Shown: positions 52,766 to 64,000 of the stretch, one piece after another
Layout of the letters: each line of letters opens with the position of its first letter
Numbering within the stretch: the stretch's first letter is position 1
DNA from: Ochromonas danica
Taxonomy: Eukaryota > Sar > Chrysophyceae > Chromulinales > Chromulinaceae
Direction of reading: 5' to 3'
Length of the DNA stretch: 64,000 bases
NCBI GenBank assembly: GCA_015146655.1
Contig: VKHL01000136.1
Span: forward strand, 1 to 64,000
Made by a program: the position numbers and the translations under genes
The notes under the pieces: generated by a model
Database searches by the model: none
Seen by the model: the letters and a program-made list of their open reading frames with translations, nothing else
What the model was told of the DNA's origin: nothing

Positions 52766-54711
52766 TTAACAACTTTCTACACGAAGAACAGCACGTGAGG
52801 GAATAGATCTCAACAGACTCTCAATCGCACTTTCTACATCTTGCAGACTATATCCTTCAACTGTTACGATTGTTTTAAACTCAGGATGGTCTACAAAAGG
52901 ATAGGAACCAACTTTCACATGATCGAACTGAGCAACAATAGCATCAAGTGTTTCAACCAATTTCTGTTCTTCGATATCCAACACTATCTTTCGACTCTCT
53001 TTCACTTGTTGTTTAGTAAGGAAATGCTTCGCAATTAAATGTATTTTTTCGGCGAAAAATCGAGGAATACCTGGCAAGACAAAGATATTGTCACATTGTA
53101 AGATAGGCCATGCTTTGCTTTTCTCAACTCTTTCAACATTGTCAGCTCCTTTGGATGTTGTGGAAGTGTAGTCATCAGGTGGAGGAGGGAAGCGCAGTTT
53201 GGACTGCTCAGGCAACATCGCCAAGCGACGTGTCGTTTGCTCAACATCATTGAGATTATTACCTACCACGTAATTGATATCTTCCAAATGTTGCAACATT
53301 TCCTCATTGATAACGATCTCTTGATCCAATGCTTGAGCAATGGCCTTCAAAGTGACGTCATCATGAGTTGGTCCTATACCTCCAGAGGTAAAGACGATAT
53401 CATAGCGCTGGGATAGACGAGACACTTCCGCAGCGATGACATCCACTTCATCAGTGACTATGCTCACCATACGTAAGGGAATGCCAATGGAGGCCAAGGC
53501 CTTCGAAGCGACCTGAAGATTGACTTCAGTGGTGAAGCCGTTGAGAATCTCGTCTCCTATGATCACCATGGCCGCAGTTTGTCCTTCCACTGTGGACAGC
53601 GGAGGCACGCTGGAAGTGGGCACTTCTACCGCACAGTCACTGTCAGCTACAAGAACCTCCCTCTTGGACCTGCCAGCTCGCTCTAGGCTCCAATCCGAGA
53701 GCATAAATGCAGGCCAATAGGATGGAACTGCATCTCCATTGGACAACTGATCGTTGGAAAGAAACTTTCTCCTTAGTGCAGGGTTAGGTAATGTTTGAGA
53801 CTTCTTGCCTAGAGAGGTGTATCCTTGGTCATAAAGAGAGCAATAGGGTAGATTAAAAGTGCGCAGAAAATGCCAGACATGACCATATTCCCAATGAAGA
53901 ATAGGATTCACTCGCATGAATGGAACAGGCATCCAGTTACTATCACATTCAGATATTTCAAGAAAGCAGAAGGTCAGCTTTTATATCTCACAGTCTCATA
54001 GTAGCTCTACTAGATAGATGTAGTGTTAGTTTTGTAGTTTTGGTCTAACCTGGAGGGTGCGAATGTCTCTTGATCTCCACAGTTAGGGTCTCCTTTACGA
54101 GTGCCTAAAACAAAGGCTCCTGCTGATCCTGCAGCATGTATTTCCAAGTGTTGTTTCAGTCCTTGTACGATACCATTATGATAGCGTGTAATGTTAAGAC
54201 CATAGGCAGTCTCCGCCTTGCCAATGTGAGTGAGCACCTCGTCGAACTCATCTTCATTGACAAAGTAGACTAATTTAGCTTCATGAACACTTGCCTTATC
54301 GTGAGAGTACTTGGCATAGACTGCACGTAGCAGATGCATAATGACGTCAGCATCTTTACCACCATTGTATGAGCTGAAGACCTTGTCAGGGCCATACAGA
54401 CGAAGTGAGTCAGTTAAGACGTCTAGAGCATGGTTGACATGCTTGCTAATATAACTATCATTACACTTTCTTAAGGTATGATAGAACTGTAAAGAGTCAT
54501 GATGACTGTGGAAAGAGTCTTCTGACATTGTTCGTATCATCATCAGCAATGAGAAAGAAGAAGAAGATGATGATGATGGTTGTTGTTGTTCTAATGGACA
54601 AGATTCACTAGGAGAATGGGGGAGAAAAGACTTAAAGAGAGATCTTGAATTGAAAAATGCAAAGAGGCAAGGAAGTGTATACAGAAAGAAAAGACAGTTA
54701 ATTTCAAGCAT
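52766..54711 (-). CDS. FAD synthetase: PAPS-reductase domain plus MoCF-binding domain
   Basis: Exons 54050-54711 and 52766-53939 join in frame to about 611 residues from the longest start. The N-terminal half is the adenylyl-transferase (PAPS-reductase fold) with SSYNGGKDADVIMHLL, GTRKGDPNCGDQETFAPS (end of exon 1) and NWMPVPFMRVNPILHWEYGH followed by YDQGYTSLG. The C-terminal half is a MoaB/CinA-like domain (MVIIGDEILNGFTTEVN, VFTSGGIGPTHDDVT, IFVLPGIPRFF). Together these convert FMN and ATP to FAD. In human FLAD1 the MoCF domain comes first; I recall the reverse, as here, from plant homologues. The start is uncertain: MMIRTMSED at 54543 is a good alternative, since the first 56 residues are hydrophobic and Ser-rich. 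Confidence 0.9.
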
Positions 54712-54879
54712 TCATTCTTATTTCCCACCCAACCCTTGCACTCCGCTGACTCACCCAGACCCAGACCCAGACCTAGACCTAGACTGCCAAGACCACCCCA
54801 CGCAACACAACAATAGTATAGCTATTGTCCCTGTGTGTTGGTTTGTAACGATGAGAACAAAAAAAAAGTGTTGAGAAAG

Positions 54880-57114
54880 ATGATGGTCTCAAATGATTTT
54901 CTCTTACGTACAATAGGTCGACAAGATGGTATAATCTTACCTATTCATAAATCTGATGTACGTGATTATCTATTAGAAGTGATTTTAAAACGTATTGGTG
55001 GACAACAAAGTTTTTTGGATTTATCACGTTGTTTTGTATTATCACCTCGTGTGGTGAACTTCCTCACACCTACACATTGTACTAACCTACTCTATCTTGA
55101 CTTATCTTATACTAAATGTGATGAACTTGATATGATTTTTCAAAAATGTCTCTTTCTAGAAGGTTTTGTTGTTGCAGGATTACAACTTCTTCATCCTGTA
55201 TTAACAGGTATTGGGAATTTACATCATTTACAACTCCTTTCTATCCGATCATCTAATATCAAGGATATTAGAGGTATTGAAGCATGTAGTTGTCTTCGAT
55301 CACTTGATTTAGGTTATCTATCACTTCATGCTGTCTCACTATCTGCTCTGGTCAGTCATATCAGATTAGAAGAGTTACTCTTAGACAACACCTGCGTTAT
55401 TGACACTTCAATAGAAGAGACTATCACCTCTCTACCACCATGTCATCTACCTGAGCTAAAGCTGCTCAATGTCCAAGAGAGTGACTTCTCCTCTCATATC
55501 ACATGGTTCATCGGAGAAGAGACTACACGTGATGTCTATCTTGAAACAGTTCCTAGAAGAAGACTCTTCTTTGAAGCTGTTATTCGTAATGATATCAAGG
55601 AAATGTATCGATTGCTAACCTCAGGTCAAGACATTAACATGCGTGCTAGTCATGATGACCAATCCTTTCTCACTAAAATATTTGTTGAAAGATGTACTTT
55701 TCCCAAATATAAACTACAAACTCCGTTCTTACTCTGTCATGATAGTATAAGTGAGACTTGGAGACCAACAGCATTACATTTTGCTATATTCTTTAACAGT
55801 GTAGCATGTTTACAAACGTTAGTAGATATGGGAGCTGATACAGAGGCTTTGGTCTATATCTCTGATGTGAAGCTCTCGCAAGATCAAACCTATCTAGAAG
55901 AGAACGCGTTGACTGAAGGTGATCAAGTAACAGATGAAGGGAATAGTTTGTTAAGACGACGTGAAGTGAATGCTACACAACTGTTAGAAGTCGTCTATGG
56001 CTGTCGAGTACATCGACTCACTGAGAAGATGATCCAACACAATGTTGTCAATTGGAAACAGAAATGTCTAAAAATACACAAACGGTTGAAGCTAACCTTA
56101 GAGTTTGGATCATTTATTAAGAAGGATTTGAAAAAGACATTGGCTGGTGATGAGGAGGCAAAGAGTCCAGATGGCCGCGGTGGTCGGGGGGCACGCCCTG
56201 CCACTGCTATTCAGTTAGTTGACTTTGATGATGATGGTAGTACCATGAGTCAGTCCATGTTAGGAGAGGCCTTAGATGATGGAGAGAATAGATCACAGCA
56301 GGTTGTTAATGTTGTAGAGGATGGTGGTGATCTCTCCTCTGTGCCATCTTTTCGAACAATTCAAGGAGGAGATGACCCGCTGGACAATAACAGTAACAAC
56401 AACACTGCTCTGGTGGAAGTAGAAGGTGGAAAGAAGACTGTAAGGTCAGAGATCTTGCCCAAGCGAGTTCTTTCATTTGCATGGAGAGATCATGCTATGG
56501 TGGTAGCTCTCACAGGAGCTCCACGTGTGCTAAGCTTGCACGAGCCAATCACCTCTGCTAGACTACCATCCAATGCACCACCTGAAGTTGAGTCTACACC
56601 AAAAGGATCTTGGATGAATGACTTCCCTAAGCTCAGAACAAGTAGTACTTTATCTTCTCTCTTCTCTAGTTCTGGACGAGGAGATCATCTTCGATTACAA
56701 TCTCCAGGGAAGACAGCAGCGACTAACTCTCCTCACTCCACGTCAGGTATGAACAGTCCTCTCCCGCAACTACCTCTCGATCCCATCGGGGTCCAGTATA
56801 AGGTGCGAGATATCTCTGTCATGGGTAAGAAGTCTTATTGGCTGGAAAGTCGTGCTGCCAATATTGCTGCACGTGAAGCTGGAGTGGATCTAAAGCACAG
56901 CAACACTGTCACCGTGAAGTCCAATAACCTGGGCGTCTATAGCAACCTCAGAGGATTGATTCAACAAGCACCGAAGGTTTGTCCCCGTGAGAAGGATTTA
57001 GAAGAGGATTGGTTAGCTGGTCGTAAATTAGGTGATATTCCTCATCGAAGAAAACTTTTCATGCAAGCAGTACGTGAGAGAATGGAAAAGAAATTCAACG
57101 ATCACATCTCTTAG
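54880..57114 (+). CDS. Leucine-rich-repeat plus ankyrin protein
   Basis: 744 residues, intronless, from the first in-frame ATG (MMVSNDFLLRT). Residues about 30-200 form leucine-rich repeats (FLDLSRCFVLSPRVVNFL, NLLYLDLSYTKCDELDM, HLQLLSIRSSNIKDI, LRSLDLGYLSLHAV, LEELLLDNTCV). Residues about 235-330 carry two ankyrin-like repeats (RLFFEAVIRNDIKEMYRLLTSG and PTALHFAIFFNSVACLQTLV). The C-terminal 400 residues are acidic and Ser-rich without known domain, ending in a basic tail (HRRKLFMQAVRERMEKK). Both repeat types are protein-binding scaffolds. Partner and process unknown. Confidence 0.8.
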   Translation: MMVSNDFLLRTIGRQDGIILPIHKSDVRDYLLEVILKRIGGQQSFLDLSRCFVLSPRVVNFLTPTHCTNLLYLDLSYTKCDELDMIFQKCLFLEGFVVAGLQLLHPVLTGIGNLHHLQLLSIRSSNIKDIRGIEACSCLRSLDLGYLSLHAVSLSALVSHIRLEELLLDNTCVIDTSIEETITSLPPCHLPELKLLNVQESDFSSHITWFIGEETTRDVYLETVPRRRLFFEAVIRNDIKEMYRLLTSGQDINMRASHDDQSFLTKIFVERCTFPKYKLQTPFLLCHDSISETWRPTALHFAIFFNSVACLQTLVDMGADTEALVYISDVKLSQDQTYLEENALTEGDQVTDEGNSLLRRREVNATQLLEVVYGCRVHRLTEKMIQHNVVNWKQKCLKIHKRLKLTLEFGSFIKKDLKKTLAGDEEAKSPDGRGGRGARPATAIQLVDFDDDGSTMSQSMLGEALDDGENRSQQVVNVVEDGGDLSSVPSFRTIQGGDDPLDNNSNNNTALVEVEGGKKTVRSEILPKRVLSFAWRDHAMVVALTGAPRVLSLHEPITSARLPSNAPPEVESTPKGSWMNDFPKLRTSSTLSSLFSSSGRGDHLRLQSPGKTAATNSPHSTSGMNSPLPQLPLDPIGVQYKVRDISVMGKKSYWLESRAANIAAREAGVDLKHSNTVTVKSNNLGVYSNLRGLIQQAPKVCPREKDLEEDWLAGRKLGDIPHRRKLFMQAVRERMEKKFNDHIS

Positions 57115-57431
57115 ATCATCACATCAGATTGTTACAGTAGACTACACGGAGCTTGTTAGTCAGTTTATGAAATACACTAATTGCAGATACTATTGACCAT
57201 GATTGACCATTCTTTGCACACTAACCACTCAAAAATGAAACAGAAATAGTCGGAGGGGGAGGGGGGGAGGGAGACAACTAATTGAATAACAAACAACATG
57301 AAAAGGAATAATAATAATACACAATAACACAAAGTAGTAGTCATGCTTGGAGTTGATCAAACCGAACCAAACCAGGAAACCAGTTTGGTATCCTATATTT
57401 GACAGACCATAGACCATCTGAGATGATGTTA
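57115..57431. other. Intergenic region, convergent 3' flanks
   Basis: 317 bases with a G-rich run (57253-57273) and ATAATAATAAT. No gene seen. Confidence 0.55.
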
Positions 57432-58085
57432 TCACTTGGTATTGCTCAGCAGTCCCCAGAGCTCATTTAGCTCGGAGCTGTCGTAAACCAACGAGCCCGT
57501 CCCTTCGGCAATCTCTCCTGCTTTGGAAGAAGACAAAGAAGGGTCAGAACGTAAGATGTCACTATGACTAGTATCGCTTTCTGGCTGCCATGGACAGTGT
57601 GCGGAGACTTCTCCCGTGACTTTGTTCACCCAAAGATGCACTCCTGCCTGCTCTTCCTCCACCCAGTCCTCTGGACGGGTACTACTAAAATGATTCAAGG
57701 TGACAATATCTCGGACATATGTAGCTGCACGACGTAGTTTGCGGTAAGCATCGACATCATCATTATCACCTTTCTTTTGCTGGAAATTGACTTGAAACAT
57801 GGTCGACTTGGCTCGCTCATCAGCACTGCCTGCTCGACTCATGCGCATATGAAGAAGATGTCGTTTGGATTTGAACTCATTAGGAGGTTCAAAGGAGCTA
57901 GTACCATTGGAGTTGAGGTATTTTCGATGACCACCATAGAAGATTCTATTGAAGGGAGCCAGTCAGTCAGTTAGTCAGTGAGAGAGAAGAATGAGAGAGA
58001 GGGAGGGAGATTACCCGTTAGAATAATCAGCGCGTTGTCCAAAATAGTCTCCAAAGAGTACTTTGTTATTGTTTGTTTTAGACAT
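57432..58085 (-). CDS. Small protein with WW-like motif
   Basis: Exons 58015-58085 and 57432-57945 give 194 residues, starting MSKTNNNKVLFGDYFGQRAD. The N-terminal 50 residues continue across the intron into IFYGGHRKYLNSNG. Near residue 120 the stretch WVEEEQAGVHLWVNKVTGEV resembles a WW domain's first strands (W...HxWxNxxTGE), but the second Trp of the canonical domain is CPW, so it may be a degenerate WW. The tail is Ser/Glu-rich. WW domains bind proline-rich peptides. Family unknown. Confidence 0.65.
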
Positions 58086-58318
58086 GTTCTTCTGTTAATA
58101 TGGAACTAGACAGGCAAAGTTCTCATACCAATTGTGCGACAATATCCCATTTTGGCGCAGCTGCAGTATACAAAAGAACAGCTGAAAAACTGTTTTTACA
58201 AGAATGAAACGGTGGCCATGATGCCAAGGTTTTCACAGAGTTGGTGTGAAAAGTGAGTATCTTTAGTGTCACAGTCTATGAGAGACAACAGTGAGAGACA
58301 GTGAGAGAGTTCTAGAGA

Positions 58319-60773
58319 ATGATTGGTGAGGCTGGTTTTGATGACCAGGATTCCATTTCTTTCACCTCAAGCAGAGGGAGAATCCCTTTACTAGCTATTA
58401 ATACTCGACAACCATCTTATGAGTTCAACTCCTCGATTGACTTACAGAATGAAGAAGAACATGACGAAGAAGTTGGTGCGGTCAGTCGATTGTGGAGATA
58501 TTGTGAGGCTTCAGAAGGAGAGGTCAAACTCATTCTTCCTGATGCTGTACGTGTGCCTTATTATCTACCAAGACCACGAGGCATGAATAAAAGTTCTATT
58601 TCTATAGAAGAACGCTATTTGCGTATCTTAGAGAAGAGCACGGCGAACTCAATCGTGGGGGCAGTCGCTAGACCTGCTCAGCAGCTGCCCAAAAGAACAC
58701 GTTATACACTCAGTCCACGAGAACAGTAAGTTAGTAACCTTTCTTGATGTGTCCACCAAGTTTGTTAATAAGAGGGCTGAAATGGCTCGATAGACTTGTT
58801 GAGAGAAGACTCATGGATAAGTATCGTCAAGATCCTGAGCTTGCCAAGGAACTACTTCGGAAGGTTCAGGCACGGGGACGAGGATGGCACCCCCCTCGGC
58901 CCAAGAAAGTGGAACAGGTATTTGTTTTCCTATTCACTTAATTCCTATACAGTTTTAATGGCTTTGGTGCATTGCGTTTTAGCAGCAGAAGTGTGAGATG
59001 GTCTCGATGTCTCCTGAACGTCATCGCAGAGCAACAGAGCGTCGATCAACGTTAATTCTTGAACAACTGGATAAACTAAAAGAAAAAGAAAATAAATGGA
59101 ATGAAATGATTAATAGAAAAGCAATGGGGAACCAAGAAACGTATTCAATCCCAGTCCTTCGACAAATGATGTGGCTTACCAGTGTGTCCACCTTGGTTCA
59201 CTTGAACAAGATCTATGAGTTAGTGTCTGAAGTTCGCGAAATGAAACAAAAAGATACTTTACGGTAAGGGCTTGGCATACACAGGTTATGATCCTTTCTG
59301 AGCTCATCAATAATCTTCACTAGATGGACTGCAGCTCTACGCATACAACATTGCTATCGCCGTTACTGTGAAAGATGTCGTGGACAGAGACAGGTAAAAG
59401 CCAGAGTGCAAATTGCAGAGCGCATTAAAAAGGGCGTTGGTGGGAATCGCAATGTTGTTACCTATCAGACCCGCCGAGAAGCTTGTTCCATAATATTGTA
59501 CATTCTTCGATTGACTGGGAAAACGTGGAAATCGGTTCTATTGTCGTATGTAAGAAGAGTGCGCGTCATTCAAAGACGTGTGAGAAGGCATTTCATGGAC
59601 AATTCTGAAAGAGTGGAAATTGTTAGCATGCTCTTAGATCGATTATTCCCTGCCTTTTATGCCAATGCACAGTTGGTGATGACTGGCAAAGGTGAGGATT
59701 TGCAAAATTTACTCTCTGGAGATGCAAATCTTCTACAAGATGCCATGCGGCCCTATCGTAAGTTTCAAGTCGTGCATAACCTTCAATCAGCAAGTGTCCA
59801 TACATTGTTACGATCCTCTACGGAAACACTTCGAGCAACGTCGCGGTTTTTCGGACCAGCGGCAAGGTATAATACTATCGATGTCGCCTCTATCAAGAGG
59901 AAGATTATTCTTAATTGGGTCTTCCGGAAACGATGGCAATTTGTCAACCAATCAGCTACTTTGAAAAGAGGGGTTGTTCATGCAAGAACATTTAGTCCCG
60001 AGGAAGTTAGAGCATTTATGGATGGAACTGCAGATCCGTTGCGGGAATATCTGTTACAACAAACGGAGCTGGAGGAGCGACTATTTCAAGAGTATTTACA
60101 AAGTAAATCGCGAGTCAATGCGACAGATGTAATCAGGCGATTCACCCGAGACCAAGTTTTTCTACCTCTATTATCCACCATGACGTCTGAAGACCTGGTT
60201 TCACTGTATATAGAAATTGCTGTACAATGTGCAACAGTTGCAAAAACTCCACGCAACTTGAAATCGAACGGCATGTCAACTGATGCAGCGGCGTTGAATA
60301 AAATCAACGCACCTTCATCGAACTCTCGTGCAGATGTCAGTTCGTCCCACCTGCCCAACAAGCGTCGTCAGTCTGTGTCGAATAGAAGAGGTGTCGCACA
60401 TAATAGATCTACATTTGATAAATCGCTACTAGTCAAGAAGAAAGATGCTCATGTACCCTCAGATGATGACTCAGATTCTGATACCATTGCATCCAGCCGG
60501 AGCGCTCAGTCGGCTGCGACTAGTATATCTCATGCCATGAAGTCCGATGGTGCTAAGGAAAGTGGGCGAGACACTCAAAAATCTCGCCCTCGCAAGTTAT
60601 CGTTTCGCGGAGATAATCCTCCAAATATAATTCCTAATGTCAGACTGCCCCAACAACACTATGGTAGTACTCAGGCAAATCGCTCGCAAGCAGAAGATTC
60701 CAATACAACTCGAAACACTGTTTTGAAACCGCATCCTCCCAATACTTCAAAACCGTCTAGATTGGCGCGATAG
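58319..60773 (+). CDS. Unknown IQ-motif protein
   Basis: Exons 58319-58725, 58761-58917, 58983-59263 and 59324-60773 join in frame to about 764 residues. The first intron is only 35 bases, and the exon 3 acceptor could also be six bases downstream (repeated CAG). Helical, Lys/Arg-rich segments dominate: PKKVEQ, RRATERRSTLILEQLDKLKEK, an IQ-like TAALRIQHCYRRYCERCRGQ near residue 285, and VRRVRVIQRRVRRHFMDN near 360. A folded-looking region to about residue 560 is followed by a Ser/Arg-rich tail. IQ segments bind calmodulin. The same general layout as the IQ protein at 11674-13389 suggests another cytoskeletal or flagellar protein (inference). Confidence 0.7.
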
Positions 60774-61115
60774 TAGTAGTCAACTGGACTTTACAATGAG
60801 TTTGTTGACAATAGTCGTTGGCCTCCCAATTAGAGTATGAACATTTGATGTTTATTTGTATGATTGTTAGTAAAATACTGTTGAATGAAGGTAAACTAAA
60901 CTAAAGATATATGATCCTTATGGGTTTTATTCTAATCTTCTTGGAATCATGTTAAAGCACTTTACTGCTTTGACAAGTCCACGGAAGTTGTCATTCATAC
61001 AGTAGACTAGTCTAGTCTAATAAGGGGTCTCTCTCTCTGTATATATTACTATTTGCAGTGGATTGCAATTCCCACGCAAAGTAGTTCTTGGTGTAGCAGG
61101 ACATGCAAACAATTG
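60774..61115. other. Intergenic region
   Basis: 3' flank of the IQ gene and promoter of the next gene. A CTCTCTCTCTCTGTATATAT run lies at 61029-61046. No gene seen. Confidence 0.5.
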
Positions 61116-61898
61116 ATGATGATGAAGTATAAGATAGGCCCCGAGATAATCTTCATTTTCTTATTATTTACCTCATATGCTCTCTCTTTCTCTTTGACTA
61201 CCCATAAAAGCTGCTTTGCAGTGCAACGAACTTACTCCACGCCTTCTAGTGGTGTTTCATACGTCACCCTCTTTGCAAAGAAAGCCAAAGGTTCACCCAA
61301 GACACGTAAAGGATTTGGTAAACCTGTTGCTACTACTACTACTACAAGCAGTGGGGAAGAGGATGAAGTCAAGGAAGTGAACTCCTCCTTATCCTCACCT
61401 AGCGAAACAATCTCGACTGAAGCGCAACCAACACGTACAACACCAGTGATACCACCTACCACAGAGTCAACAGTTCAACATAAAGATGATGATGATGTTC
61501 TACAGGCGGTTTATAGTCGTTACAAAGGAAGTGCTGTGAAACCTAACCAGCAACTGAAGAAGAAAGCGAAGAAGATCGTTGATGAAGAAGGATTTGGTGG
61601 GAAAGTGTTGGCGAAGATTCCTCTCCCATTGCAAGAGAAGATTGATAACATACTTCTATGGGGAACCTCTCTCTCCTTGACAACGGTCATTGTAATAGGC
61701 TTAGCTGCCTCATCTGGAGCTCTGAAAGTAGTCTATCCTGATGTTCATATCCCTGAGGCAGCTGACAGATTCATTCAGGATGCACTGATACCTGCTTTGA
61801 CTCCTACTATTATCTTCTTCCTCTTCTTCTCTGTTACATTTGGATTATTCAAGTTTGCTCAGATTTCTTCTAGCGAAACAACTTATCGCGAAGAATAA
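61116..61898 (+). CDS. Unknown plastid-targeted two-helix membrane protein
   Basis: 260 residues, intronless, from the first in-frame ATG. The leader (IIFIFLLFTSYALSFSLTT) is a signal peptide with Phe after the likely cleavage site, then a Ser/Thr/Lys-rich stretch to about residue 150 (includes KKAKGSPKTRKGFGK). The C-terminal part is EKIDNILLWGTSLSLTTVIV and a second hydrophobic helix near LTPTIIFFLFFSVTFGLF. Small two-helix plastid proteins like this often assist thylakoid complex assembly. I do not recognise the family, so function is unknown. Confidence 0.7.
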   Translation: MMMKYKIGPEIIFIFLLFTSYALSFSLTTHKSCFAVQRTYSTPSSGVSYVTLFAKKAKGSPKTRKGFGKPVATTTTTSSGEEDEVKEVNSSLSSPSETISTEAQPTRTTPVIPPTTESTVQHKDDDDVLQAVYSRYKGSAVKPNQQLKKKAKKIVDEEGFGGKVLAKIPLPLQEKIDNILLWGTSLSLTTVIVIGLAASSGALKVVYPDVHIPEAADRFIQDALIPALTPTIIFFLFFSVTFGLFKFAQISSSETTYREE

Positions 61899-62428
61899 TA
61901 CTAGTAACCTGTAGATGCAGAGTTGAAGATGATCAGATGATGAGGGTATTAACGTGAAGATAGTAGAAGTTATGTAATACCTAATGACTTCCTAAGCGAA
62001 TCTGTCTAGGCCTCGGGATCTTCTTGATTCCTTTTTTCATGCAGAATTTCAATCTTTATTGACTTCCTCATTTGTAAACGACTACCTCAGCATTTGCGAG
62101 GTGCACAGCGTGTCTTTCTCTTACTAGTATGTAGTAGTGGAGCACTAGATAGTGCACTTTGTTTCTTTCTTCTTGTCTCTTGTGTTGTGTTGGTGGCTGA
62201 GGCGATGTCGAACAGGCTTAACCTACTTTGCTCTTATCCTTTGCATTGAAGTTTGCTGTAGAAAAGAAAGAAGAAATGAAGCTCTCCCTCCAGGACTTCC
62301 TCTATTTGACACACAACCTCTCTGTGATCGTCTAAGAAGGATAATGATATTCTATTCATTCGTCATTTACAAAAATACGAAAACTCCAAAGCTGGTTCCC
62401 AGCAGAACAGTTTACACTGGTTTGAACA
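61899..62428. other. Intergenic region
   Basis: 530 bases between the plastid protein and the 3' end of the coiled-coil gene. An open frame at 62152-62514 (plus) has no domain and overlaps the end of the coiled-coil gene on the other strand. I cannot support it. Confidence 0.45.
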
Positions 62429-63950
62429 TTACCGACGATACATTTCTAGCATGGTATCATTGTATCTCAGGTAAAGCGCTCCTAGTTTGTTTGCCAGGTC
62501 TGCCAAGGGTGTAGGGTCTGCCACACTAATGGGCTTGCTCTGTAGAGACTGCAGCATCTGCTCATGCTTTTCGTGCTCTTCTTCTCTTTGCTTTTGTTCT
62601 CTTGCGAACATCTCTTCTTGTCGATCAAGTATCTCTGCCTAATGAGCAAAACAAAACCATGTGAATTACAAGACGAACAGAGCAAACACAAATAATGACA
62701 ATACGCTTTCTTACCTTCCAACACGAAGGATCTGTGCCATCTTGCTCCAATAGGTTACCCTTTCTCAAACTATCACCCAAGAGATCTGCCTCCTCCAATG
62801 CCAACGGAGAAGCTGAAGGTGGCCTCTACCAACAAACAACAGCTTTAGCTTGGAAGACGGGACCAAATGAGGTACAACTATGTCACTCACTTTCTGCAAT
62901 GCTGCCAATGCATTTCCATAGCGTCTAGCATATTCATGGTGGAGATCTGCCTGGTCCTTGAGGGCTTTCCTCAACTGAACCTCATACTCAGCATGAACTT
63001 GGTCAGAATATTGCTGGTGCTTATACGTGAGATCCTTCATAGCAGCCTCTGCAATACTCTCTAATAAAGTACGTTTTTGACCTCGAAGATCACGGAATAC
63101 TTGTCTTAGACTTTCCAACTCCTTTTCCAGTTGTTTCTGTGACAAACCCCAGAATACATAAATGTTCAGTAGGTAAGTGTAATGCAACATCACAGCTAAA
63201 ACTTGTTATGAAGCGGTAATCAAATCAGATCGATACCTCTCGTTTGGTAACAACTGTATGTAATTGTGTCTCAAAGGTTTCCTTCCGTGCGATGAATTGT
63301 TGCAGTCGTCCATATTCCAACTCTGGATTTAGATTGAGTCTTGTCCTAATACAACCACAAACCTTCGTTGAAATAGCTATTGAAACAATACGATATGACA
63401 AGATAGAAGATAGATATCCTACGTCATGAATTTTTCCATGAGATCTTTGAATTCTTTGGTCTCTGCGATGGGAACACGTAGTGTACCTTCCAACTGATCA
63501 AATTCCTTTTCTCTGTTAGCAAGCTTAGTAATACTTCGATCAATATCATCATCCATATCATGCAGATTAATACCAATGCCTTGTTCTAGAGAGCGTAACT
63601 CTGTTTTCTGTTACCAATTCATAATATGAATGGGTAGGTGGGTGAGAGGGATTAGCAAGCAGCACACTACTACTGCAACAGCAGCAGAACTGAAAAAGAC
63701 AGTAGCTTACCATCATCTTCAATGACACTTCATATCGCAATGCGAAGGTCTTTTCAGCCCATTCTCCTTCCTGATCAAAGTACTTCTCTGCATAATCTTC
63801 CAAATAGGTAGAGAGATTTTGTTGAATATGACACATTTGTTCAAACCGTTGTTTCTTGAGATGATGAAGATCAAGAAGTAACTTCTTTCTTCGTTTATTG
63901 AGAGCTACTATTTCTTCTTTGGATGATTCGAGTAGATTGGTAGTTGACAT
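62429..63950 (-). CDS. Unknown coiled-coil protein, six exons
   Basis: Exons 63711-63950, 63423-63607, 63237-63345, 62891-63136, 62715-62825 and 62429-62638 join in frame to 366 residues. Nearly the whole chain is coiled coil: KEEIVALNKRRKKLLLDLHH, ITKLANREKEFDQLEG, LEYGRLQQFIARKETFETQL, KQLEKELESLRQVFRDLRGQ and AEILDRQEEMFAREQKQREE. No globular domain. Such all-helical proteins are common in axonemes and basal bodies, but no family signature was recognised. The start is the ATG at 63950 (MSTTNLLESSKEE). Introns are 65-103 bases. The window ends 50 bases upstream of the start. Confidence 0.75.
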
Positions 63951-64000
63951 CACTACAGGTCAAGCTCTCTCCTAAATGGTTGTCAAATGTTTGGAAAGAT

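Noticed and set aside
62152-62514. Plus-strand frame of 120 codons
   Set aside because: No domain, and its end overlaps the last exon of the well-supported coiled-coil gene on the other strand.
1-64000. tRNA, rRNA and CRISPR features
   Set aside because: I scanned for tRNA B-box-like words and repeat-spacer arrays and found none that fit. A tRNA with an intron or unusual box could be missed by eye.

Overview
This is nuclear DNA of a photosynthetic, flagellated eukaryote, most likely an ochrophyte (stramenopile) alga. Evidence: spliced genes with short GT-AG introns; a fucoxanthin-type light-harvesting protein whose leader is a signal peptide followed by a transit-like stretch; several other proteins with the same kind of leader (HU-like protein, PAP/fibrillin protein, two unknowns); axonemal and basal-body genes (SPAG6/PF16, SF-assemblin, a kinesin-4-like motor); and a hybrid histidine kinase. 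No tRNA, rRNA or CRISPR array was found. I cannot name the species.

Layout. 1-12 kb: a tiny membrane protein, a PH-domain protein, SPAG6, a kinesin, the light-harvesting protein and a TMEM144-type transporter. 11.6-19 kb: an IQ-motif/zinc-ribbon gene, then a threefold repeated block. Two block units carry almost identical copies of an unknown gene. In the middle unit that gene is replaced by a kinase-like gene. 19-25.3 kb: an Asn-rich FG-repeat protein and a 2.2-kb tandem duplication of an exostosin-type glycosyltransferase. 25-35 kb: a double cyclic-nucleotide-binding protein, SF-assemblin, an FAD oxidoreductase, a small leader-bearing protein and the hybrid histidine kinase. 35-47 kb: an unknown protein, a mitochondrial EHD/dynamin-like GTPase, TMEM222, a LARP4-like RNA-binding protein, an unknown acidic protein, a Tat-SF1/CUS2 splicing factor and a mitochondrial carrier. 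47-49.3 kb: a broken gag-only retroelement fossil, with a stray ABC-transporter tail and a strong hairpin beside it. 49.7-64 kb: a PAP/fibrillin protein with a triplicated N-terminal module, a plastid-type HU protein, FAD synthetase, an LRR-ankyrin protein, a WW-like small protein, an IQ protein, a two-helix membrane protein and a coiled-coil protein.

The genes do not form an operon-like pathway. At least three (SPAG6, SF-assemblin, kinesin) and perhaps up to seven are plausible flagellar or cytoskeletal genes, and at least three act in the plastid. Exon boundaries below were worked out by hand from splice sites and reading-frame continuity. Homology calls come from recognised motifs, not from database searches.
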